Of a stretch of DNA of 9,468 nt, positions 4,598 to 9,468 are shown piece by piece. Location of the stretch: assembly GCA_031287845.1 (NCBI GenBank), contig JAITSI010000044.1:1-9468 (forward strand), written 5' to 3'. The notes below the pieces were generated by a model, which was not told the DNA's origin, did not search any database, and was given only the letters and a program-made list of their open reading frames with translations. The stretch comes from Puniceicoccales bacterium (GTDB lineage: Bacteria; Verrucomicrobiota; Verrucomicrobiia; Opitutales; JAIRLM01). How positions within the stretch are numbered: the first letter of the stretch is position 1; every line of letters starts with the position of its first letter. Position numbers and translations under genes: made by a program.

Positions 4598-7513
4598 ATG
4601 TGGGGACTTGGAAGCATTTTGCGAAGTTTTTCCGGCCGGCACCATCGGAGGTTTGCCAGGCGCTGCGGGCCCCTGGTGAAAAAAATTCACCGCTGGGACG
4701 ATGCCTACGCCTCCCTGGACGACGGGGAGCTGGCGGCGAAGACCGGGGAATTTCGCAGCAGGCTGGAGGCGGGGGAAACGCTGGATGGGCTTTTGCCGGA
4801 AGCATTTGCGGCTGTAATGAGTGCGGCAAGGCGGCTCTGCGGGCAGAAATTTACCGTCTGCGGCGAGGAGATGGAATGGCAGATGGTCCCCTACGACGTG
4901 CAGCTGATGGGGGGAATTGCCCTGCACTCGCGGAAAATTGCGGAAATGGCCACGGGCGAGGGGAAAACCCTGGTGGCAACGCTGCCACTCTATTTGAACG
5001 CCCTCGGCGGGGAAAATTGCCAGCTGGTGACCGTCAATGATTACCTGGCCCGCCGCGACTCCGAGTGGATGGGCAAGCTGTTCCAGTTCCTCGGCCTGAC
5101 CGTTGGCTGCATCCAGAGCGGCATGGACAGCGCGGAGAGAAAGTTGGCCTACGGCTGCGCCATCACCTACGGGACGGCGGCGGAGTTCGGCTTCGACTAC
5201 CTACGGGACAACGGCCTGGCCCAGTCGCCGGAGGAACAGGTGCAGCGGGGACACCACTACTGCATCGTGGATGAGATCGACTCGGTGCTCGTCGACGAGG
5301 CCCGCACGCCACTGATCATTTCCGGACCCGTGGAGGAGGAGAGAAGGGCGCCCTACCGGGAATTGAACGGCGCGGTGGAGCGGCTGACCCAGCTGCAGCT
5401 GGAGCTGTGCAATCGGCTGGTGGCGGAGGCCAGGGAAATTTTGGAAAAGGAGCCGGAGGAGGCGCTGAAGAAGCTCTACGCCGTCCGCCTGGGCATGCCC
5501 CGCCACCGCCAGCTGACGAAGCTGCTGGAATCCGGCGCCATCGGCAAGCGGCTGGAACGGCTGGATGGGGAAATGAACAGCGAAATGCGCCGGGAAGAGC
5601 GGTTTCGCCTCAAAGAGCTGCTCTACTTTACCGTGGACGAGCGGCAGAACAGCGTCGACCTCACCGAACTCGGCCGCCAGACCCTCTATCCCCAGGACCC
5701 GGACGCCTTTGTCATGCCGGACCTGGTCACGCTCCACGCGGAAATCGACCGGGACGGCGGCCGCGATCCGCTGGAGCGGCAGCGGGAAAAGCTGCGCCGG
5801 ACCGAGGAATCCGATGCCATCGGCGAGCGCATCCACTGCATCGGCCAGCTGATCCGGGCCCATACCCTATTCGAGCGGGACCAGCAGTACATCGTCCACG
5901 AGGGCCAGGTGATCATCGTCGACCCCCACACGGGCCGGGCCATGGTGGGACGGCGCTGGAGCGATGGCCTGCACCAGGCGGTGGAGGCAAAGGAGGGCCT
6001 GGAGATCCGGGGCGAGAACCGCACCTACGCCACGGTCACAATCCAGAACTATTTTCGCCTCTACGAGCGGCTGGCGGGGATGACGGGGACGGCGGAGACG
6101 GAGGCCCAGGAATTCCACGACATCTACCGGCTTTCCGTTGTGGTGATTCCCACCCACAGGCCCTGCCGACGACGGGATGAAAATGACGAGGTCTACAAAA
6201 CCAGGAGGGAAAAGTACGCCGCCGTGATGCGGGACATCGAAGAGGCCCACGGCCGCGGCCAGCCGGTGCTGGTGGGGACAACGGCGGTGGAGGCGTCGGA
6301 GCTGCTGGATAAGATGCTCCAGGCGCGGCATCTGCCCCACACGGTGCTCAATGCAAAGTTCCACGAGGCGGAGGCGAGAATCGTGGCCCAGGCGGGGGCG
6401 GTCGGGGCCATCACCATCGCCACCAACATGGCGGGCCGGGGAACGGACATCCGCCTGGCCGATGGGGTCGCGGCGCTGGGGGGACTGAAAGTGCTGGGGA
6501 CGGAGCGGCACGAGTCCCGCCGCATCGACCGCCAGCTGCGGGGACGCTGCGCACGCCAGGGAGATCCCGGCTCATCCAAGTTCTACATCTCCCTCGAGGA
6601 CGACCTAATGCGGCTCTTTGCCAGCCGGGGCCCCATCGCCGCCCTCCTGGACCGCACATTCCACGAGGGGGACGTGCTGGCCCATCCCCTGCTGAACCGT
6701 TCCATCGGCAATGCCCAGCGCCGGGTGGAACAGCAAAACTACGGAATCCGCCGCCGCCTGCTCGAGTACGACGACGTGCTCAGCGTCCAGCGGGAAATTC
6801 TCTACGGACTGCGCAATGAGGTGCTGCGGGCGGAAAATCCCAGGCCAACGCTGGAGGAATTTCTGCGGGACCACCTGCGCTCCCTATTCCAGGCCGTGGA
6901 GGACGGCGCGGCGACATTGGAAGCAACGCTGGCCCAGCTGGCCATAACCTTTCCCATCGCCGTCGAGGAAAAATTTGTCGAGCCGCTGGACCGGGAAGAG
7001 CGGGTGGCGGCGGTGCTGGACCGGGTCTTCCTGGCCTACCGCATGAAGGAGGATCTGGAAAACCCGGATGATCTGCGGCGCCTGGAGCGGCTGCTGCTGC
7101 TCCACTCCATCGACCGCCACTGGCAGGGGCACCTCACCGCCATGGACGACCTGCGCCGCGGCGTTGGACTGCGCAGCTACGCCCAGAAAAATCCCCTATT
7201 CGAGTACAAGGCGGAGGCATTTCAGCAGTTTGTCCAGCTCATGGACGCGGTACGGCGCGACGTGGCCCACGGGCTGTTCCGCTCGGCCACCAGCCTGCAG
7301 ACGTTCCAGACCCTGCTGGAGAAAATTTACCGGAACCGGAGCGGTGGAAACATTCCGCAGCCGGCTCCGGGCAACGACGCCCCAAGGCCAGCAGCAGCGG
7401 CAGCCGTTCCCAAATCGGCCACGGTGGGCCGCAACGACGCCTGCCCCTGCGGCAGCGGAAAAAAATACAAAAAATGCTGCGGAATCCCGGGCAGGGGCTC
7501 CGGGCGGGTCTAG
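4598..7513 (+). CDS. secA: Preprotein translocase ATPase SecA
   Basis: The ATP-driven motor that pushes preproteins through SecYEG. From the ATG at 4598 it has 971 residues, longer than E. coli SecA (901). Motor domain 1: Walker A MATGEGKT 117-124, Walker B VDEID 224-228, with the preprotein-binding region following (about 240-390). A helical stretch at about 265-345, including LYAVRLGMPRHRQLTKLL, is the kind of insertion I recall in Bacteroidetes and PVC SecA. Motor domain 2: IPTHRP 517-522, LVGTTAVEASELL 558-570, TNMAGRGTDIRL 609-620, RQGDPGSSKFYISLEDDLM 653-671. Scaffold/wing: HWQGHLTAMDDLRRGVGLRSY 841-861, PLFEYKAEAF 866-875. A Pro/Ala-rich linker leads to the zinc motif CPCGSGKKYKKCC 949-961, with Cys in place of the final His of E. 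coli. The start was chosen by family fit (short N-terminal helix WGLGSILRSF); ATG 4526 is the alternative. The TAG stop lies inside an inverted repeat. Confidence 0.98.
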   Translation: MWGLGSILRSFSGRHHRRFARRCGPLVKKIHRWDDAYASLDDGELAAKTGEFRSRLEAGETLDGLLPEAFAAVMSAARRLCGQKFTVCGEEMEWQMVPYDVQLMGGIALHSRKIAEMATGEGKTLVATLPLYLNALGGENCQLVTVNDYLARRDSEWMGKLFQFLGLTVGCIQSGMDSAERKLAYGCAITYGTAAEFGFDYLRDNGLAQSPEEQVQRGHHYCIVDEIDSVLVDEARTPLIISGPVEEERRAPYRELNGAVERLTQLQLELCNRLVAEAREILEKEPEEALKKLYAVRLGMPRHRQLTKLLESGAIGKRLERLDGEMNSEMRREERFRLKELLYFTVDERQNSVDLTELGRQTLYPQDPDAFVMPDLVTLHAEIDRDGGRDPLERQREKLRRTEESDAIGERIHCIGQLIRAHTLFERDQQYIVHEGQVIIVDPHTGRAMVGRRWSDGLHQAVEAKEGLEIRGENRTYATVTIQNYFRLYERLAGMTGTAETEAQEFHDIYRLSVVVIPTHRPCRRRDENDEVYKTRREKYAAVMRDIEEAHGRGQPVLVGTTAVEASELLDKMLQARHLPHTVLNAKFHEAEARIVAQAGAVGAITIATNMAGRGTDIRLADGVAALGGLKVLGTERHESRRIDRQLRGRCARQGDPGSSKFYISLEDDLMRLFASRGPIAALLDRTFHEGDVLAHPLLNRSIGNAQRRVEQQNYGIRRRLLEYDDVLSVQREILYGLRNEVLRAENPRPTLEEFLRDHLRSLFQAVEDGAATLEATLAQLAITFPIAVEEKFVEPLDREERVAAVLDRVFLAYRMKEDLENPDDLRRLERLLLLHSIDRHWQGHLTAMDDLRRGVGLRSYAQKNPLFEYKAEAFQQFVQLMDAVRRDVAHGLFRSATSLQTFQTLLEKIYRNRSGGNIPQPAPGNDAPRPAAAAAVPKSATVGRNDACPCGSGKKYKKCCGIPGRGSGRV

Positions 7514-7532
7514 GGTCAGGACCCGTAAAACC
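7510..7532 (+). repeat. Left terminal inverted repeat
   Basis: Pairs with 8088-8110 over 23 bp with one mismatch (g versus c at the sixth position). It overlaps the secA stop codon TAG at 7511-7513. It contains the small palindrome GGGTC-AG-GACCC. Confidence 0.75.
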
Positions 7533-7601
7533 GGGCCGCCGGTTGACGATGGGGCTGCGCCCCTCTAGCATCCCCTCCGCGGAGTGCCGTCGCCACGGCA
7601 C
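7510..7601 (-). repeat. Dispersed palindromic repeat, copy B (inverted relative to copy A)
   Basis: Reverse complement of this 92-bp block aligns with 3431-3523. It carries a perfect 7-bp hairpin GTGCCGT-CGCC-ACGGCAC at 7584-7601, the palindrome CTCCGCGGAG at 7575-7584, and GGGGC-TGC-GCCCC at 7551-7563. Its position directly at the end of secA could make it a transcript-end structure, but there is no T-tract. Confidence 0.75.
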
Positions 7602-7737
7602 CGATGGCCTGGGGGAAGCGGAGCACGGCGGAGCTGGGGGCGGCGCCCACAACCGGGCCCGGCCCTGCCGGCCTGGAGGTCCCAAAGGGGGCTGCCGCGC
7701 CCCTTTGCCAATCCCCCGCCCACGGAGTGCCGCAGCA
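7601..7737 (+). repeat. Degenerate hairpin repeat unit 1
   Basis: Starts ccgatggcctgggggaagcg and continues with ggagctgggggcggcgccc, a weaker version of the hairpin in units 2 and 3 (GGGC-GGC-GCCC at 7638-7648). It also contains CAAAGGGG...CCCCTTTG at 7683-7707, an 8-bp stem with a 9-nt loop, followed by tttgccaat and CCCCCGCCC. No T-tract follows the stem, so it is not called a terminator. Confidence 0.55.
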
Positions 7738-7880
7738 TCGATAGTTGGGGGAAGCGAAACTGGGGGCAAAGCCCCCAAAAGGGCCTGGCCGGCCCCCGAG
7801 GCCCCCTCGCTTCGCTCGGGACGCCGGACGGACGGGCGCTAGGGACGGTTCCATCCAAAGCTGGCAGGCCGGCCTTCGAA
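7738..7880 (+). repeat. Degenerate hairpin repeat unit 2
   Basis: Begins cgatagttgggggaagcg. The block 7761-7805 matches 7917-7961 in 41 of 45 positions. Its hairpin TGGGGGC-AAA-GCCCCCA at 7761-7777 has a perfect 7-bp stem, followed by an A-run and the GGCCGGCC palindrome-rich stretch. Confidence 0.65.
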
Positions 7881-8010
7881 TAACCAACATCTGGGGGAGG
7901 CGCAGCGTAGTGGAGCTGGGGGCAGAGCCCCCAAATGGGCCCGGCCGGCCCTCGAGGCCCCATCAGGGCCGGCCCGCGGCACTGCCCGCTCCGCCGGGCG
8001 GCGTCCGTGA
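7881..8010 (+). repeat. Degenerate hairpin repeat unit 3
   Basis: Begins aaccaacatctgggggaggcg. It holds the hairpin TGGGGGC-AGA-GCCCCCA at 7917-7933, with the same stem as unit 2 and a one-base change in the loop. The 45-bp block 7917-7961 is the best-preserved match to unit 2. Confidence 0.65.
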
Positions 8011-8087
8011 GCGGCCCTTCCCTCAAGAAGTCAAGGTCTTGCACCACAGGACCGCATCGGTCGTTTTCCCAGGTGGAGGTGGAATGT

Positions 8088-8110
8088 GGTTTTACGGGTC
8101 CTGAGCCTAG
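8088..8110 (-). repeat. Right terminal inverted repeat
   Basis: ggttttacgggtcctgagc followed by CTAG, the inverse of 7510-7532 with one mismatch. The same motif also ends copy A at 3502-3523, so three copies exist in the window. Confidence 0.75.
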
Positions 8111-8159
8111 GTGTTTGGTCCCTTTGTCTTGCAGGGGAGCCGGAGAAGGCCATTCTCCG

Positions 8160-8217
8160 TTTGCCAATTTCTCTTTCCGCGGAACGCTGCGGAACCGATA
8201 GCCGGAGCACGCGAAAC
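8160..8217 (+). repeat. Degraded repeat module upstream of the outer-membrane gene
   Basis: Three short landmarks occur in the same order and nearly the same spacing as in 7704-7760: tttgccaat (8160), cgatag (8196) and gcgaaac (8211), against 7704, 7738 and 7754. The sequence between them has diverged. The stretch 8111-8261 otherwise shows no gene that I can support. Confidence 0.45.
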
Positions 8218-8261
8218 GGAGCGGAGCCGGAACCAAGGAGCTCGGATTGTTCCAGGGCACG

Positions 8262-8279
8262 GCTGCAAAAAAATGCAGC
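8262..8279. promoter_or_regulatory. A7-centred inverted repeat, possible operator
   Basis: GCTGCA-AAAAAA-TGCAGC, a perfect 6-bp inverted repeat just before the candidate -35 box of the next gene. It could bind a regulator or form a small hairpin. As a terminator it is poor, since the T-run starts about 10 nt after the stem. Confidence 0.35.
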
Positions 8280-8281
8280 GC

Positions 8282-8312
8282 TGGACACTTTTTTCTCGTT
8301 TTTTAGTAAAAT
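8282..8312 (+). promoter_or_regulatory. Candidate sigma-70-type promoter of the beta-barrel gene
   Basis: TGGACA at 8282-8287 (5 of 6 to TTGACA) and TAAAAT at 8307-8312 (5 of 6 to TATAAT), 19 bp apart, in an unusually AT-rich patch of about 40 bp. It would give a leader of roughly 20 nt ending in the GAGGT ribosome site. The long spacer lowers confidence. Confidence 0.4.
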
Positions 8313-8331
8313 TTTTCCCAAAATCCGCCGC

Positions 8332-8336
8332 GAGGT
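8332..8336 (+). promoter_or_regulatory. Shine-Dalgarno site of the beta-barrel gene
   Basis: GAGGT ending 4 nt before ATG at 8341. It supports that start against the open frame extending back to 8086. Confidence 0.6.
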
Positions 8337-8340
8337 AACT

Positions 8341-9456
8341 ATGAATGCATTGCGAAGGGGTTTGGCGGGGAGGTCCCTTGCCCTAGGTTTGGTCGTTGGA
8401 GGTGCATTGGCAACCGCCTCACCGGCGTTTGGCTACTCCTACGCGGGCGAGTGGGCGGAGCTGGGACAGTCCGCCCCGGTCGTGCTGTCGTCGGTGCGCT
8501 CTGCCCTGGAGAGCAATCTGCGCGGCACCGCGGACGGTTTTTTCGTCACGCCGTTCGGCGGCCATCTGCACCGTCTGCCGGGCAAGCTTCCCGATTCCCA
8601 AATGCCATTGCCCGGCCACTCCGGTGACATCTACGGCATGCTCTTCGGCACGGCCTCTCTCCAGGATTGCGGAGAAAATGTTTCCCTGCGCTACGGCGTG
8701 GCGGCCTTCGCCGTCCGTTCCCAGTGGAACGCCTTGGGCTATCTCATGTCACTTCCACCAGGTTCGTACAGCTCATACATATTTGAAGTGCTACCGGGAC
8801 ACCGCCAGGACCAGCGCCGTGTGGGCGGTGTACTGTTTGGCTCGCTGCACTACCTGGCCAAGGATAACCTCACCGGCCGGGTAAGCGCCACGGTGGGCTG
8901 CAACTACCTGATGAATAAGTTGGTCGTTTCCCATTACACTCCGCCTGACAGGGTGTCGACGGAGGGCTTTGACCTGTTCACGGACCTGGCCGTGGTGCAG
9001 CACATGGTCGCCATCGGCGGACTGCAGATTGGCCCCTGGGCCGGAGTTTCCTTTCACCGGGCCCATTTGAAGTCTTTTTATGCGCAAAGAACGGTTGTTC
9101 CCCATAGTGGTACAAGTTTCCCTGTGCCCGCGTTTAGCTTCAATACCGTGGACGTGTCCTGCGGCATCAGCCTGGAGCGCGCATTCCAGGGGAAGGGCAA
9201 GAGCGGCAGCGACCTGGCCGTGCGGGCCGGCTGGAAGTGCCGTGCCATAGAAGAAAATTCCATTAATACTCCCAGCACCGGTTTGGCGAATTATATCTAT
9301 ACCTATACCGCACGGTGCCGGGACACGGTGGTGGGCAGCGTGGAGCTGACCCATCACTTTGACAGCCACTGGGAAATATTGGCCAATTGGAGCGGCCAGT
9401 TTGCCAAGGATTCCCACTCGAACCACTGCTCGGCCAGCCTGGCCTTCCACTTCTAG
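8341..9456 (+). CDS. Autotransporter-like outer-membrane beta-barrel protein
   Basis: A 371-residue secreted protein with a clear Sec signal peptide: basic MNALRRGLAGR, a hydrophobic core to about residue 24, and ASPAFG before a likely cleavage near 26-31. Residues 44-62 (SAPVVLSSVRSALESNLRG) look like the helix that threads an autotransporter barrel, followed by FFVTPFGGHLHR and many amphipathic strands rich in Gly and aromatics. It ends SASLAFHF, with the terminal Phe typical of BAM-inserted barrels. The passenger is essentially absent, so this is a bare barrel with a short N-terminal segment. The predicted mature part has six cysteines (110, 187, 274, 300, 326, 363), unusual for a barrel. 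It has its own promoter candidate and is separated from secA by the repeat block. The exact function is unknown; another barrel family is possible. Confidence 0.75.
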   Translation: MNALRRGLAGRSLALGLVVGGALATASPAFGYSYAGEWAELGQSAPVVLSSVRSALESNLRGTADGFFVTPFGGHLHRLPGKLPDSQMPLPGHSGDIYGMLFGTASLQDCGENVSLRYGVAAFAVRSQWNALGYLMSLPPGSYSSYIFEVLPGHRQDQRRVGGVLFGSLHYLAKDNLTGRVSATVGCNYLMNKLVVSHYTPPDRVSTEGFDLFTDLAVVQHMVAIGGLQIGPWAGVSFHRAHLKSFYAQRTVVPHSGTSFPVPAFSFNTVDVSCGISLERAFQGKGKSGSDLAVRAGWKCRAIEENSINTPSTGLANYIYTYTARCRDTVVGSVELTHHFDSHWEILANWSGQFAKDSHSNHCSASLAFHF

Positions 9457-9468
9457 GCCACCGGACAA

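Larger units (their letters stand above)
7510..8110. mobile_element. Non-coding block bounded by 23-bp inverted repeats, MITE-like
   Basis: This 601-bp stretch begins with ctagggtcaggacccgta and ends with its near-perfect inverse; the 23-bp ends differ at one position. Both ends carry CTAG, which may be part of the repeat or a 4-bp target duplication. The interior is full of hairpins and degenerate direct repeats and lacks a convincing gene: the open frames in it are low-complexity Gly/Pro/Arg products of the repeats. No transposase is present. The left end repeats the block at 3431-3523 in opposite orientation. A non-autonomous mobile element is one reading; a chance pairing of two dispersed repeats is another. 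Confidence 0.4.

Noticed and set aside
7683..7707. Rho-independent terminator for secA
   Set aside because: The stem is good (CAAAGGGG/CCCCTTTG) but no T-tract follows and it is 170 nt past the stop; better explained as part of the repeat.
7601..8010. CRISPR array
   Set aside because: Units are degenerate, unequal in spacing (about 137 and 146-156 nt), and spacers are themselves similar; no cas genes are present.
7745..8104. A 119-codon ORF in the repeat block (Gly/Pro/Arg-rich)
   Set aside because: Its internal similarity comes from the nucleotide repeats, other frames look equally open, and there is no ribosome site or recognisable family.
8262..8304. Intrinsic terminator GCTGCA...TGCAGC plus T-runs
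   Set aside because: The T-run begins about 10 nt after a weak 6-bp stem; a promoter/operator reading fits the position before the gene better.

Overview
The window looks like a chromosomal segment of a GC-rich Gram-negative bacterium. Four things suggest the Planctomycetes-Verrucomicrobia-Chlamydiae (PVC) group, most likely Verrucomicrobia: cmk directly followed by plsC (a pair I recall from Chlamydiae), a large SecA with a long helical insertion of the Bacteroidetes/PVC type, a stand-alone BPL_N-type amidotransferase-like protein, and an autotransporter-type outer-membrane beta-barrel protein. The placement is an inference from gene content, not from a search.

Layout. Positions 5-3311 hold a tightly packed minus-strand operon, glmS-cmk-plsC. 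The genes overlap by ATGA (glmS/cmk) and GTGA (cmk/plsC), which points to coupled translation. Positions 3312-3606 are a divergent intergenic region holding one copy of a roughly 93-bp palindrome-rich repeat. Positions 3607-7513 carry a plus-strand pair: a BPL_N-like class I glutamine-amidotransferase-fold protein, then secA. Positions 7510-8110 are a non-coding block bounded by 23-bp inverted repeats with one mismatch. Its left end starts in the secA stop codon and is an inverted copy of the 3431-3523 repeat, and its interior holds degenerate repeats with GGGGGC-NNN-GCCCCC hairpins. Positions 8111-8340 hold one more degraded repeat module, an A7-centred inverted repeat and a candidate promoter. 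Positions 8341-9456 encode the secreted beta-barrel protein.

How it fits together. The minus-strand operon supplies envelope precursors: glucosamine-6-phosphate for peptidoglycan and lipopolysaccharide, CMP phosphorylation, and lysophosphatidate acylation for phospholipid. SecA drives protein export across the inner membrane, and the last gene is a likely Sec-exported client. The BPL_N-like protein has no assigned function here. The genes are mainly housekeeping; the least ordinary content is the dispersed, hairpin-rich repeat family and its inverted-repeat-bounded block, and the hydrophobic N-terminal extension on Cmk.
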